Notes under the pieces: generated by a model
Told to the model about the DNA's origin: nothing
The model's database searches: none
The model's input: the letters and a program-made list of their open reading frames with translations, nothing else
Part shown: positions 39,771 to 48,463 of the stretch, piece after piece
Layout of the letters: every line of letters begins with the position of its first letter
Position numbering within the stretch: the stretch's first letter is position 1
DNA from: Ligilactobacillus sp900765635
GTDB lineage: Bacteria; Bacillota; Bacilli; Lactobacillales; Lactobacillaceae
Assembly (NCBI RefSeq): GCF_949152225.1
Contig: NZ_CASCJC010000001.1
Location: 310,001 to 374,000 of the forward strand
Reading direction: 5' to 3'
Length of the DNA: 64,000 bases
Program-made: the position numbers and the translations under genes

Positions 39771-40715
39771 ATGATCGAATTTGAAAAACCAAAAATTCAC
39801 AAAATTGAAGAAAATGAAAACTACGGTAAATTTGTCATCGAACCATTAGAACGTGGTTACGGTACAACTTTGGGCAATTCTTTACGCCGTATTTTGCTAT
39901 CTTCTTTACCAGGTGCTGCTATTACAGATGTCCAAATTGATGGAGTGTTGCATGAGTTTTCCACTGTGGAAGGCGTTTTAGAAGATGTAACAGCTATTAT
40001 TTTGAATCTGAAGAAGGTTGCCTTAAAGTTAGATTCTGAAGATGCTCAAACATTAGAAATTGATGTAACTGGTCCTATGGAAGTAACAGCTGGCGACATT
40101 CAAGTAGGCAGCGGTGTTGAGGTTCTAAATCCGGATCTTTACATCTGTACAGTAGCTCAAGGAGCTTCTTTCCATGCTCGGATGACTGCTAACAAGGGTC
40201 GTGGTTATGTTTCCGCAACAGAAAACAAGGCTAAAGCAGACGATATGCCAATCGGCGTTTTAGCAATCGACTCTATTTATACCCCGATCGAACGTGTCAA
40301 CTACCAAGTAGAAAAAACACGTGTTGGTCAAAAAAATGATTATGACAAATTAACACTTGATGTTTGGACAAATGCTTCAATCACACCAAGCGAAGCAATC
40401 AGTTTATCTGCAAAGATCTTGACTGAACATTTGACTTTATTTGTTGATTTAACCGATGAAGCTAAGAATGCTGAAATTATGGTTGAAAAAGAAGAAACTC
40501 ATAAAGAAAAGATGCTTGAAATGACGATTGAAGAGTTAGACTTGTCTGTTCGTTCATACAACTGCTTGAAGCGAGCGGGTATCAACACTGTACAAGAATT
40601 AACTAATAAGTCCGAAGCTGATATGATGAAGGTTCGTAACCTCGGACGCAAGTCTTTAGAAGAAGTTAAGAACAAGTTGGAAGCTTTAGGGCTATCCTTA
40701 CGTCATGATGATTAA
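39771..40715 (+). CDS. rpoA: RNA polymerase alpha subunit
   Basis: A 314-residue subunit. The N-terminal domain drives assembly (GYGTTLGNSLRRILLSSLPG), and the C-terminal domain from about residue 245 (LDLSVRSYNCLKRAGINTV) binds UP elements and activators. The start is ATG at 39771 after AAAGGGG; the frame opens 21 bases earlier but that region precedes the RBS. Situated between rpsK and rplQ, as usual. Confidence 0.98.
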   Translation: MIEFEKPKIHKIEENENYGKFVIEPLERGYGTTLGNSLRRILLSSLPGAAITDVQIDGVLHEFSTVEGVLEDVTAIILNLKKVALKLDSEDAQTLEIDVTGPMEVTAGDIQVGSGVEVLNPDLYICTVAQGASFHARMTANKGRGYVSATENKAKADDMPIGVLAIDSIYTPIERVNYQVEKTRVGQKNDYDKLTLDVWTNASITPSEAISLSAKILTEHLTLFVDLTDEAKNAEIMVEKEETHKEKMLEMTIEELDLSVRSYNCLKRAGINTVQELTNKSEADMMKVRNLGRKSLEEVKNKLEALGLSLRHDD

Positions 40716-40744
40716 TATTTTCAACTAAAGGAGGGAATCTGTTC

Positions 40745-41128
40745 ATGGCTTACCGCAAATTAGGTCGTACAAGTGCACACCGTAAATCAATGTTACGTAA
40801 CTTAACAACAGACGTTATTGTTAACGGTAAAATCGTTACAACAGAAACTCGTGCTAAAGAAGTACGTCGTTTCGTTGAAAAAATGATTACTTTAGGTAAA
40901 AAAGGTGATCTAGCTTCTCGTCGTCGTGCTGCTGCATTCTTGATGGATGTTGTTGCTGATGTTAAAGAAGATGATGACAAAGTTGTTGTACAAACAGCTT
41001 TACAAAAATTATTCGATGACGTAGCTCCTCGTTATAAGGAACGTAACGGTGGTTACACACGTATCCTCAAGATGGAACAACGTCGCGGCGATGCAGCTAA
41101 GATGGTTGTGCTTGAATTAGTAGACTAA
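40745..41128 (+). CDS. rplQ: 50S ribosomal protein L17
   Basis: A 127-residue protein. YRKLGRTSAHRKSMLRNL at the N-terminus and the C-terminal YTRILKMEQRRGDAAKM are canonical. RBS AAAGGAGGG. Last gene of the cluster; followed by a structured 3' element. Confidence 0.98.
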   Translation: MAYRKLGRTSAHRKSMLRNLTTDVIVNGKIVTTETRAKEVRRFVEKMITLGKKGDLASRRRAAAFLMDVVADVKEDDDKVVVQTALQKLFDDVAPRYKERNGGYTRILKMEQRRGDAAKMVVLELVD

Positions 41129-41148
41129 TCCAATAGCTAAATAAAAAA

Positions 41149-41264
41149 ATTGTCACTTTCATGGCGATAACGGGGCGTTACGATGTTGGGTAACACCGAG
41201 TCTAGTCCTAAGTACCGTGTCCAGCGGGGAACGGGAACACTTCGTCATGGAAAGTGATTTTTTT
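41149..41264 (+). ncRNA. Structured 3' element after rplQ (candidate L17 downstream element)
   Basis: A 116-base segment closes on itself: TCACTTTCATGGCGA at the 5' side pairs with TCGTCATGGAAAGTGA at the 3' side (one bulge), and a T run follows. The interior is GC-rich compared with its surroundings and could form more helices (GGGGCG, CAGCGGGGAACGGGAAC). Its place, in the 3' UTR of rplQ, fits the published L17DE motif of lactic acid bacteria and relatives. I identify it by position and shape, not by covariance-model search. It would also terminate the operon. Confidence 0.6.
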
Positions 41265-41296
41265 ATCTTCAAATAATCGTGGGTATAAAGTGAAAA

Positions 41297-41332
41297 GATA
41301 GGTATTCGTAAGTGAATACCTATCTTTTTTTG
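41297..41332 (+). terminator. Second terminator after rplQ
   Basis: Perfect arms AGATAGGTATTC and GAATACCTATCT around GTAAGT, followed by TTTTT; about 35 bases downstream of the L17DE-like element. Confidence 0.88.
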
Positions 41333-41381
41333 TAAATAAAAGTACTTTTTTATTATTTTAAGTTAATCAGACAGCTGAATA

Positions 41382-41390
41382 TGGTATGAT
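41382..41390 (+). promoter_or_regulatory. Extended -10 promoter of the ECF-truA operon
   Basis: TGGTATGAT (41382-41390) is an extended -10; the -35 region (GTTAAT, 41362-41367) is weak. It lies about 34 bases before the ecfA1 start. Confidence 0.5.
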
Positions 41391-41423
41391 AAAACTATTA
41401 GACTATGGAAAGGTACAGATGAG

Positions 41424-42260
41424 ATGAGTGCAATAATTGAAATCAAGGATTTATGCTTCAGCTATCCTAAAGCACCTAAAAAAACCTTAAATAATATTAA
41501 TTTACAGATTAAAGCAGGACAATGGGTCGCTTTGATTGGACATAATGGTAGTGGCAAATCAACATTGGCTAAGGCAATTGACGGGTTGTTGGTGCCGCAA
41601 AGTGGTCAAATCTTTGTTGATGGACAACTACTCGATGCGCAAAGTGTTTGGGAGATTCGAAAAAAGATTGGGATGGTCTTTCAAAATCCGGATAATCAAT
41701 TTGTTGGCGCAGATGTCGAGGGCGATATTGCCTTTGGCCTAGAAAACCAAGGGATTGAACGCTCTGAAATGGTTAAACGCGTAAATGAAGCGTTAAAAGC
41801 GGTTGATATGCAAGCTTTTGCCAAACACGAACCGGTCCGCTTATCTGGTGGCCAAAAACAACGGGTGGCGATTGCGGGAGTCTTGGCCTTACAGCCTAAA
41901 ATTGTGATTTTTGATGAATCGACGAGTATGCTTGATCCTAAGGGACGCCACGAGATTATCGACTTGATGCGTAAGCTCAACCAAGAAAAAGGTTTTACCG
42001 TGATTTCGATTACGCATGATATCGATGAAGCAGCCTTGGCCGATCGAGTTATCGTGTTAGATGACGGGGTGATTGTGGCAGACGATCAACCGGCTAAGAT
42101 TTTTGCGCGTGGCCAAGAGCTAATCGAGCTTGGTTTAGATGTGCCGTATCCCGAAAAATTAAAGCAAGCCTTGAAAAATAACGGGGTCGAGGTTTTAGAG
42201 CAGTATTTAGATGAAGAAAGAATGGTCGAATGGATATGTCAATTAGTCTTGAAAAATTAA
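41424..42260 (+). CDS. ecfA1: Energy-coupling factor transporter ATPase EcfA1
   Basis: A 278-residue ABC ATPase of the shared (group II) ECF module that powers vitamin and metal uptake through exchangeable S components. Walker A GHNGSGKST (about residues 38-46), signature LSGGQKQRVAIAG, Walker B with VIFDESTSMLDP. The DEST in place of DEPT is characteristic of EcfA1. It overlaps the next gene by about 25 bases. No S component is in this window, as expected for group II modules. Confidence 0.95.
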   Translation: MSAIIEIKDLCFSYPKAPKKTLNNINLQIKAGQWVALIGHNGSGKSTLAKAIDGLLVPQSGQIFVDGQLLDAQSVWEIRKKIGMVFQNPDNQFVGADVEGDIAFGLENQGIERSEMVKRVNEALKAVDMQAFAKHEPVRLSGGQKQRVAIAGVLALQPKIVIFDESTSMLDPKGRHEIIDLMRKLNQEKGFTVISITHDIDEAALADRVIVLDDGVIVADDQPAKIFARGQELIELGLDVPYPEKLKQALKNNGVEVLEQYLDEERMVEWICQLVLKN

Positions 42261-43102
42261 GTTATACCTATCAAAAAAATACGCCATTTGAACATGTGGC
42301 GTTAAAAGAGTTGTCTTTAGAGATTAAAGAAGGCAGTTATACGGCAATCATCGGACATACTGGAAGTGGCAAATCAACGTTACTTCAGCATTTAAACGGG
42401 CTTTTAAAGCCAACAGACGGTAGCTTAAGCGTCAATGGTAGACGGATCGATGCGCAAACCAAAAGTAAAGAGCTAAATGCCCTGCGCAAAGAAGTGGGCT
42501 TTGTTTTTCAATTTCCCGAGGCTCAGTTGTTTGAAGAAACGGTCTTAAAAGATATTGCCTTTGCTCCTAAAAATTTCGGTTTAAGCCAACAAGAGGCAAT
42601 AGACATTGCCAAGCAAAAGGCGGCTTTAGTGGGATTACCCGCAGAAGTTTTAGAAAAATCACCATTTGAGTTGTCAGGCGGACAGATGCGCAGAGTAGCG
42701 ATTGCAGGTGTTTTGGCAATGGAGCCAAAGGTTTTGATTTTAGATGAACCAACGGCCGGGCTAGATCCGGTTGGTCGTTTAGAGATGATGGAAATGTTTG
42801 CTAAGTTGCATCGTGAACAGCAACTCACGATTATTTTAGTCACGCATCAGATGAATGATGTGGCCGATTATGCCGACCATGTGATCGTCTTAGAAAAAGG
42901 GCAGCTCATCGCAGATACGACTCCTAAAGAATTGTTTAGCAACCCTAGCTGGTTAACCAAGCACCACTTGAATTTACCGCAAACGACCCAATTTGCCTGG
43001 AAGCTCCAACAACACGGCTTGGCGTTAGACCAACTACCGCTTAGCGCCGAAGAGTTGGCTAAACAATTGGCAAAAATGATTTTAGGAGAGAAAAAGGCAT
43101 GA
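42236..43102 (+). CDS. ecfA2: Energy-coupling factor transporter ATPase EcfA2
   Basis: The second ATPase of the ECF heterodimer, 288 residues. Walker A GHTGSGKST, signature LSGGQMRRVAIAG and Walker B LILDEPTAGLDP are all intact. Starts at ATG 42230 or ATG 42236; both lie inside the ecfA1 end, and neither has a strong ribosome binding site, so translation is probably coupled. The stop overlaps the ecfT start by 4 bases (ATGA). Confidence 0.95.
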   Translation: MSISLEKLSYTYQKNTPFEHVALKELSLEIKEGSYTAIIGHTGSGKSTLLQHLNGLLKPTDGSLSVNGRRIDAQTKSKELNALRKEVGFVFQFPEAQLFEETVLKDIAFAPKNFGLSQQEAIDIAKQKAALVGLPAEVLEKSPFELSGGQMRRVAIAGVLAMEPKVLILDEPTAGLDPVGRLEMMEMFAKLHREQQLTIILVTHQMNDVADYADHVIVLEKGQLIADTTPKELFSNPSWLTKHHLNLPQTTQFAWKLQQHGLALDQLPLSAEELAKQLAKMILGEKKA

Positions 43103-43893
43103 GTAAATTAATTTTAGGACGCTATATCAATGGCGATTCATTGGTGCATAAGTTAGATGCACGCGGTAAAATCTTTTTGAGTTTTTATTTTATCGTGATC
43201 GTTTTTTTGTGCAATAACTGGCAGTCATATACTTTTTTGTTAGCTTTTGTGTTAGGATGCGTAGGGCTTTCTAAGATTAAACTAGGCTTTTTTATCAAGG
43301 GACTTAAGCCGTTGATTTGGTTAATCTTGTTTACGGTTATTTTGCAGTTATTTTTTGCCACGGGTGGCAGTGTTTATTGGGAATTTGGACCGTTAAGAAT
43401 CACGAGTTTTGGTTTGGTAAATGCCGTCTTTGTATTTTGTCGGTTTGTCTTGATTATTTTCATGTCAACACTCTTGACTCTGACGACGACACCACTCGAG
43501 ATTGCAGATGGAATTGAGGCTTTAATGATGCCGTTAAATAAATTAAAGGTTCCTGTTTATGAAATTGCCTTAGTGTTATCGATTGCCTTGCGCTTTGTAC
43601 CAACGTTGATGGATGAAACAGAAAAAATCATGAACGCCCAACGTTCGCGAGGAGTTAATTTTGGCGAAGGAAGTTTGTTGCAACAGATTAAAGCTGTGAT
43701 TCCGTTATTGATTCCACTGTTTGTAAGTTCATTTAACAGGGCAGAAGATTTAGCAACTGCGATGGAAGCGCGCGGCTACCAAGGCGGAGCAGGCCGGACC
43801 AAATATCGTCAAATGATTTGGTCTGTTAAAGACACATTTGCGCTAATAGTATTTTTACTCGTAACCGTCTTATTAGTTTGGTTACGAAAATAA
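43099..43893 (+). CDS. ecfT: Energy-coupling factor transporter transmembrane protein EcfT
   Basis: A 264-residue membrane scaffold linking the ATPases to S components. About five to six transmembrane helices, with the two coupling motifs AQRSRGVNF and AMEARGYQG (A-R-G type) on the cytoplasmic helices at about residues 178 and 220. RBS AGGAGAG lies in the end of ecfA2. truA follows after 14 bases. Confidence 0.95.
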   Translation: MSKLILGRYINGDSLVHKLDARGKIFLSFYFIVIVFLCNNWQSYTFLLAFVLGCVGLSKIKLGFFIKGLKPLIWLILFTVILQLFFATGGSVYWEFGPLRITSFGLVNAVFVFCRFVLIIFMSTLLTLTTTPLEIADGIEALMMPLNKLKVPVYEIALVLSIALRFVPTLMDETEKIMNAQRSRGVNFGEGSLLQQIKAVIPLLIPLFVSSFNRAEDLATAMEARGYQGGAGRTKYRQMIWSVKDTFALIVFLLVTVLLVWLRK

Positions 43894-43907
43894 GAAAGGA
43901 ATAACAG

Positions 43908-44693
43908 ATGACGAAACGTTATATGATAACGCTCGCCTATGATGGCTCAAATTTTGCGGGCTTTCAAGCTCAACCAAAGCAACGTACGGTGCAATCGGTT
44001 TTAGAAAAGGCCGTCAACAAGATGAGCAAAGAAGATGAATATATTACGATCTATGGTTCGGGAAGAACCGATGCCGGGGTGCATGCTTTAGGGCAGGTCG
44101 TGCATTTTGATTTTCCGCATGATATCTCAGCACAAGGAATGCTAAGAGGCTTAAACAGCATCTTACCGCTTGATTGTGAGGTAGTCGACTGTCAGATCGT
44201 GCCAGCTGATTTTCATTGTAGATATGCTGCACATTCAAAACGCTACATGTATCGCGTGAGTCGGGGCTGGTATACGAATCCTTTTAAGCGTCTTTACACC
44301 GGACATTACAAATATCCACTCGACGTAAAACGAATCGAAGAAGCTTTACCTGATGTGGTGGGGACCCATGATTTTTCAAGCTTTGTGGCCTCAGGTAGTC
44401 AAGCTAAAAATCACGTTCGGACGATTTATGAAGCGACTGTGCGAGAAGATAAAGAAAATGATGAGATAATCTTTGAATTTTGTGGCAATGGTTTTTTGTA
44501 TAATCAAGTCAGAATCATGGTGGCAGTTTTGTTAGAGATTGGCAATGGACGGCGTGATGTCCATGATTTCTTGCGTTTATACGAGGTGCGCGATCGGAAT
44601 CAAGCACGCCAAACTGCCCCGGCCAGTGGCCTATATTTAAAAGAAGTTTATTACGGTGATCTGTCACAAAAAGTCGAAGAATTTCAGGAATAG
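43908..44693 (+). CDS. truA: tRNA pseudouridine(38-40) synthase
   Basis: A 261-residue enzyme that modifies uridines 38-40 in the tRNA anticodon arm. The catalytic Asp55 is in GSGRTDAGVHALGQ, and the family start YDGSNFAGFQAQP is clear. RBS GAAAGGA; last gene of the ecfA1-ecfA2-ecfT-truA transcript, the usual lactobacillar order before rplM. Confidence 0.96.
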   Translation: MTKRYMITLAYDGSNFAGFQAQPKQRTVQSVLEKAVNKMSKEDEYITIYGSGRTDAGVHALGQVVHFDFPHDISAQGMLRGLNSILPLDCEVVDCQIVPADFHCRYAAHSKRYMYRVSRGWYTNPFKRLYTGHYKYPLDVKRIEEALPDVVGTHDFSSFVASGSQAKNHVRTIYEATVREDKENDEIIFEFCGNGFLYNQVRIMVAVLLEIGNGRRDVHDFLRLYEVRDRNQARQTAPASGLYLKEVYYGDLSQKVEEFQE

Positions 44694-44696
44694 TAA

Positions 44697-44811
44697 TTGA
44701 CTATTTGCTAGAAAAATCGTAATATAGTATTTGGTATTGTTTGCCCCACAGTAAGCCCCGTTAAATCTTATTGTTTGTCAAACATGCATATAAAAATGGA
44801 GGAAATTAAAC
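44697..44811 (+). promoter_or_regulatory. rplM-rpsI promoter and leader
   Basis: TTGACT (44697-44702) and TAATAT (44720-44725) with a 17-base spacer. The leader holds GTTTG...CAAAC complementary segments and a C/G-rich patch (GCCCCACAG...GCCCCG). L13 leaders are known upstream of rplM in other Firmicutes; I cannot confirm the family from sequence alone. Confidence 0.55.
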
Positions 44812-45255
44812 GTGCGTACAACATATATTGCAAAACCAGGCGAAGTAGAACGTAAATGGTATGTAGTTGATGCTACAGATATTCCTTTGGGACGTCTTTC
44901 AGCAACAGTTGCATCTATCTTACGCGGCAAGAATAAACCAACATTTACACCAAACGTTGATACAGGTGATTTTGTTATCGTCATCAACGCGGAAAAGGTT
45001 GCTTTGACAGGTCGCAAAGCTACAGATAAGATCTACTACCATCATTCCAATCATCCAGGTGGTTTGAAAGCTCGTACAGCTGGTGACTACCGTGAAAATG
45101 ACCCTGAAAAATTGATTGCAATGTCCGTAAAAGGCATGCTACCAAAGGGTACTCTTGGTCGTCAACAAGCTAAGAAGTTACATGTTTACCGTGGTGCAGA
45201 TCACAAACATGCAGCTCAACAACCAGAAGTATTGGATATCACAAACTTAATCTAG
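44812..45255 (+). CDS. rplM: 50S ribosomal protein L13
   Basis: A 147-residue early-assembly 50S protein. MRTTYIAKPGEVERKWYVVDATD and the central MSVKGMLPKGTLGRQ motif are typical. GTG start at 44812 behind TGGAGGAA. Confidence 0.97.
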   Translation: MRTTYIAKPGEVERKWYVVDATDIPLGRLSATVASILRGKNKPTFTPNVDTGDFVIVINAEKVALTGRKATDKIYYHHSNHPGGLKARTAGDYRENDPEKLIAMSVKGMLPKGTLGRQQAKKLHVYRGADHKHAAQQPEVLDITNLI

Positions 45256-45268
45256 GAGGAGATCGAAA

Positions 45269-45661
45269 TTGGCTCAAGTTCAATATAGAGGCACAGGTCG
45301 CCGTAAAAACTCTGTTGCTCGTGTTCGCTTAGTACCGGGTACAGGTAAGATCGTGATGAACGGCAAACCTGCAGAAGAATACATTCCATTTGCAAACTTA
45401 CGTGAAGTTATGGTTCAACCATTTGTTGTAACTGAAACAAAGGATCAATATGATGTTTTAGTTAACGTAAACGGTGGCGGCTTCTCCGGTCAAGCTGGTG
45501 CAACTCGTCACGGTATTGCACGTGCTTTGCTTGAAGTAGATCCTGATTTCCGTGGTGTTTTGAAGCGTGCAGGCTTATTAACTCGTGATGCACGTATGAA
45601 AGAACGTAAAAAACCAGGTCTTAAGAAAGCTCGTAAAGCTTCACAATTCTCTAAGCGTTAA
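45269..45661 (+). CDS. rpsI: 30S ribosomal protein S9 (3' end recreated by an integrated element)
   Basis: A 130-residue 30S protein; the C-terminal KASQFSKR tail reaches the P-site tRNA. TTG start at 45269 behind AGGAGGAG. The last 17 codons lie in the integration site of a mobile element: 39 bases (45610-45648) recur exactly at 52043-52081. The displaced copy differs downstream only at the F-S codons (TTCTCT here, TTTAGT there), which are synonymous, so S9 is unchanged by the insertion. Confidence 0.97.
   Translation: MAQVQYRGTGRRKNSVARVRLVPGTGKIVMNGKPAEEYIPFANLREVMVQPFVVTETKDQYDVLVNVNGGGFSGQAGATRHGIARALLEVDPDFRGVLKRAGLLTRDARMKERKKPGLKKARKASQFSKR
45610..45648 (+). repeat. attL, left copy of the 39-bp attachment repeat
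   Basis: Identical for 39 bases to 52043-52081. It encodes the KPGLKKARKASQF portion of S9. After three mismatched bases, identity resumes for TAAGCGTTAAT. The strand exchange must have occurred within or next to this block. Confidence 0.92.
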
Positions 45662-45685
45662 TATCCTTTATATATCAACGTTTCT

Positions 45686-45720
45686 GGCACTTTCCGATTT
45701 TGGGGAAGTGTCTTTTTTTG
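45686..45720 (+). terminator. rpsI terminator at the left junction
   Basis: Arms GGCACTTTCC and GGGGAAGTGTC with a T run, 25 bases after the rpsI stop. Because it lies inside the element, it was probably acquired with it; the ancestral-looking rpsI terminator is at 52116-52149. Confidence 0.8.
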
Positions 45721-45835
45721 TACGCTTAGGTACGAAAAAATGTACGAGATTTTGAATTGGCTGTTTTTAAGACCTAGGTCGGACACTATATAATCGTTCT
45801 TTTTAGTTTGTTTGATTGTTATTTTAAATAGTTAT

Positions 45836-47071
45836 TTATTTTGCTTTTCGAGCTTCATCTAGGCGTTTCTCGAATTTTTCATAAGTGGAAAGATCGACAA
45901 CATTTGGGGTATTAACGTATATTTCTGTCGTTTTGATATCCGAATGGGTTAAGGCTTGAGAAATTTGCGCCATTGTTGCACCGCCTTCACGAGCTAACGT
46001 ACTAAAGGTATGGCGTAGTTTGTGAGGGTTTGTCTGAACCAGTTCCTCATGTCTTCGGCGAATGGATTTTAGCCGATAATTTAAGTAATCCACATGAACC
46101 GGAATATTTACTTCGCCACTTCGATTGGCATAAGTGAAAAGAAATTGTTCTTTCGTCTGTTTAATGCCCAACTGTAGCAGTTCTTCCTTTTGTTTTTGCT
46201 TCCATTCTTTCAATAGTTTAATAAGGAATGTCGGAATCTTGAACTTCGTGGCTTTGCGCCCTTTTGTGGATTTTAAATTGCCAAACTTATCCTTACTTTG
46301 AATCAAACTGACATAACCATTTTCAAAATCAATATGCTTCCACTGAAGGGCATAGGATTCGCTCTTGCGGTCCCCTAGGTTCAACGTTAGCATCAAGAGA
46401 ACATAGTCTTGCATGATTAGAGAACCATTGCTGTAATCCTCATTCGCTGCGTCTAGCCAATCAATCAATTCTTCGGCTGTCAGTGCTTCACCGTTTAGCT
46501 GACGTTCCGCCTTTAGTTGCTGTTTCTTAGGATCACCCACATACCGAATCACTTTTTCAATCCGATTGTATTCGATATACTCTAATAGCTCCGCAATATC
46601 AAAAATCTGGTTGACGTAACTTTTGATGATTTTGATATTGGCATAAATTTGGGACTTTTTCATCAAAGCACGAAGCACAAAGTCTTTATTGTCGTTTAAG
46701 AACTTGATGGAATATTCACCAAACATCGGTAGAATATGAAGACGGAAGACATCTTTCGTATTGCTAATGGTTGTGGCAGTTGGTATTTGCCTAGATCGTC
46801 CAGTAGAACCAGCGATATACATATCCAACCAAACTGTTTCATAAAACTCTTTGAATTTGATATGCCCGTTTAATTCAAATGAACGAGCACTCTTTTCATT
46901 AAGCACACGTTGAATTTTTTGAGACAGGTCTTTTTCAGCTTGTTCCGCTTCTTTTTTCGTCCTAAATGTTTTGCGGTAGCGTTCGGTAGTGACACCTAGA
47001 ATTTGTCGCACCTCCTTGGGGTAAAACACCTCCAATTTGTAGTGGTTGTTTTTCAGTTTAGTAATTGCCAT
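45836..47071 (-). CDS. int: Tyrosine site-specific integrase of the element
   Basis: A 411-residue phage/ICE-type integrase. An N-terminal arm-binding domain (FRTKKEAEQAEKDL), a SAM-like core-binding domain at about 75-190, then the catalytic domain. The conserved residues are Arg in LGDRKSESYAL, HxxR in NPHKLRHTFS, His in LTHSDIKTT and the nucleophile Tyr in TEIYVNT. Start is ATG at 47071 behind AGGAAGGAAC; the frame extends 31 codons further upstream without a supporting site. It sits next to attL and should excise and integrate the element at rpsI. Confidence 0.93.
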   Translation of the reverse strand: MAITKLKNNHYKLEVFYPKEVRQILGVTTERYRKTFRTKKEAEQAEKDLSQKIQRVLNEKSARSFELNGHIKFKEFYETVWLDMYIAGSTGRSRQIPTATTISNTKDVFRLHILPMFGEYSIKFLNDNKDFVLRALMKKSQIYANIKIIKSYVNQIFDIAELLEYIEYNRIEKVIRYVGDPKKQQLKAERQLNGEALTAEELIDWLDAANEDYSNGSLIMQDYVLLMLTLNLGDRKSESYALQWKHIDFENGYVSLIQSKDKFGNLKSTKGRKATKFKIPTFLIKLLKEWKQKQKEELLQLGIKQTKEQFLFTYANRSGEVNIPVHVDYLNYRLKSIRRRHEELVQTNPHKLRHTFSTLAREGGATMAQISQALTHSDIKTTEIYVNTPNVVDLSTYEKFEKRLDEARKAK

Positions 47072-47139
47072 GTTCCTTCCTACTTTCTTATACGCAAACC
47101 AGAACGTAGGAATGACTACGTTCTGATTATAAACCGCTT

Positions 47140-47415
47140 CTAGCGAGTATAGCAATGGAGCCATTCGTCTATAGCTTGCCGATCAAAACGCACAACACCT
47201 TGAATCGTGATTTTTGGCAGTCCTTGTTCGACCCATTTATCCAAAGTGTTGTTCGCAATATGGAGATATTGGCAAGTTTCTTTCTTGGTTAAATAGCGTT
47301 TGTCGATCGCAGTATCTTGTCGTACTTGATTCACATTGTTTAGAAGAAGTGTGTAAACACTATTTCCTAGCTGTTTCATCTGCTCATCGTTCAGTAAAAA
47401 TTGAACTTCGTGCAT
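47140..47415 (-). CDS. Excisionase-like helix-turn-helix protein
   Basis: A 91-residue protein with a MerR/excisionase-type winged helix: LTKKETCQYLHIANNTLDKW followed by VRFDRQAIDEWL. This resembles Tn916-type Xis and would direct the integrase to excision. The ATG at 47415 follows AAAGGAGG by 6 bases; a longer frame to 47448 lacks such a site. It lies 68 bases upstream of int on the same strand and 17 bases downstream of the initiator gene, so all are probably co-transcribed. Confidence 0.8.
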   Translation of the reverse strand: MHEVQFLLNDEQMKQLGNSVYTLLLNNVNQVRQDTAIDKRYLTKKETCQYLHIANNTLDKWVEQGLPKITIQGVVRFDRQAIDEWLHCYTR

Positions 47416-47431
47416 AGGTAACCTCCTTTCT

Positions 47432-48463
47432 CTAGTAAGAATCTTCATTTTCCAATTCCAGTATTTTTTGTTCGATAAAGGTCTGATCTGTTTCCGTGAA
47501 TTTTTCTTTTCTTTTGGCTAGTAATTCTCTCAAATAAACTTCTGCTTGTTCTGGGCCATAGGCTTGTAGAAAAGCTTCATAAATCATGGCGAGCGATTTC
47601 GAAGTGGCATTTTCTAACCATGCTTTCTTCTTGGAAAAGGTTGGCTTTTCACGAACTACACGTAAGGGGATTTTGGGAATACCCCCCACAAATTTATCCC
47701 ACCATTTCATGTTCGGCCAACGAGCTTTGTTGTGATAGTTGACGGGGCCTTTGGGTTTGGTCTTGAAGCTGTAGTGGGAAGCTAAAATGCCACGAATTAC
47801 CGTATTGAGTGGTATTCCTTTCGCAAGCTTTTTTACGGCTTGCCGAGCTTTTTGATCGGTTAACTCCAATTCCCAGCGAACCCACTCGTTGACTTGGGCA
47901 ATTTCTCCCGTTTTATCGCGTATTTCTTGCTTTTTGTCATAAATCCGCAGTAGTTGTGGCTGAGCGCCAATGTAAAGCGTATGACCAGTCAGAATGCCTT
48001 CCTGTAGTTGCCCACTGTTTACTTCCCGAAAGTGGCGGCTTTGAGAGCTGAGTTGGCCGTTCCTCACGTATTTTTGCAAAGTAGATACAGGAGGAGAGGA
48101 GCCGTCAAATAAATCCATTGCCAAGTCGGCACGAGTAATGGTTCCTTTGGCTTTTAAAATGGTGGCTAAGAATTTCTGCCAATGCCAACCCTCCACACTA
48201 GACATATATTCTTCGTATTGGCGACACCCTTGACCCGATAAGTTTACTAAGAGATTGTGGTGGTGGTCACTTTGGTGAATGATAATATCTGCAAAGGAAT
48301 AGTGAGAATCGTAAGTGGGAAAAGGACTCCCTTTCTTTTCTGAAGTAAAGTCAGAAAGGGCAATTCCCAGTAAGTCCGCAACTTTTTCCATCGAAGCATC
48401 CGGTAATGAAAAACGCAGAAAATCGATCAGACATTCGTTACTTTGCCGGTGTGTTTGGTTCAT
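47432..48463 (-). CDS. Replication initiation factor / MobT-type relaxase
   Basis: A 343-residue Rep_trans-type protein related to the relaxases of Tn916 (Orf20) and ICEBs1 (NicK) and to rolling-circle plasmid initiators. Seen: LSGQGCRQYEEY, TRADLAMDLFDG (metal-binding Asp residues), TLYIGAQPQLLRIYDKKQE with the putative catalytic Tyr in RIYDKK, and NEWVRWELELTDQKA. Such enzymes nick oriT and can also drive rolling-circle replication of the excised circle. The start overlaps the upstream gene by 26 bases, suggesting coupling. Family call is from motif memory; the exact subfamily is uncertain. Confidence 0.83.
   Translation of the reverse strand: MNQTHRQSNECLIDFLRFSLPDASMEKVADLLGIALSDFTSEKKGSPFPTYDSHYSFADIIIHQSDHHHNLLVNLSGQGCRQYEEYMSSVEGWHWQKFLATILKAKGTITRADLAMDLFDGSSPPVSTLQKYVRNGQLSSQSRHFREVNSGQLQEGILTGHTLYIGAQPQLLRIYDKKQEIRDKTGEIAQVNEWVRWELELTDQKARQAVKKLAKGIPLNTVIRGILASHYSFKTKPKGPVNYHNKARWPNMKWWDKFVGGIPKIPLRVVREKPTFSKKKAWLENATSKSLAMIYEAFLQAYGPEQAEVYLRELLAKRKEKFTETDQTFIEQKILELENEDSY

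Noticed and set aside
42230..42235. Alternative EcfA2 start two codons upstream
   Set aside because: Possible, but neither ATG has a clear RBS; 42236 gives the usual family start MSISLEKLSY.
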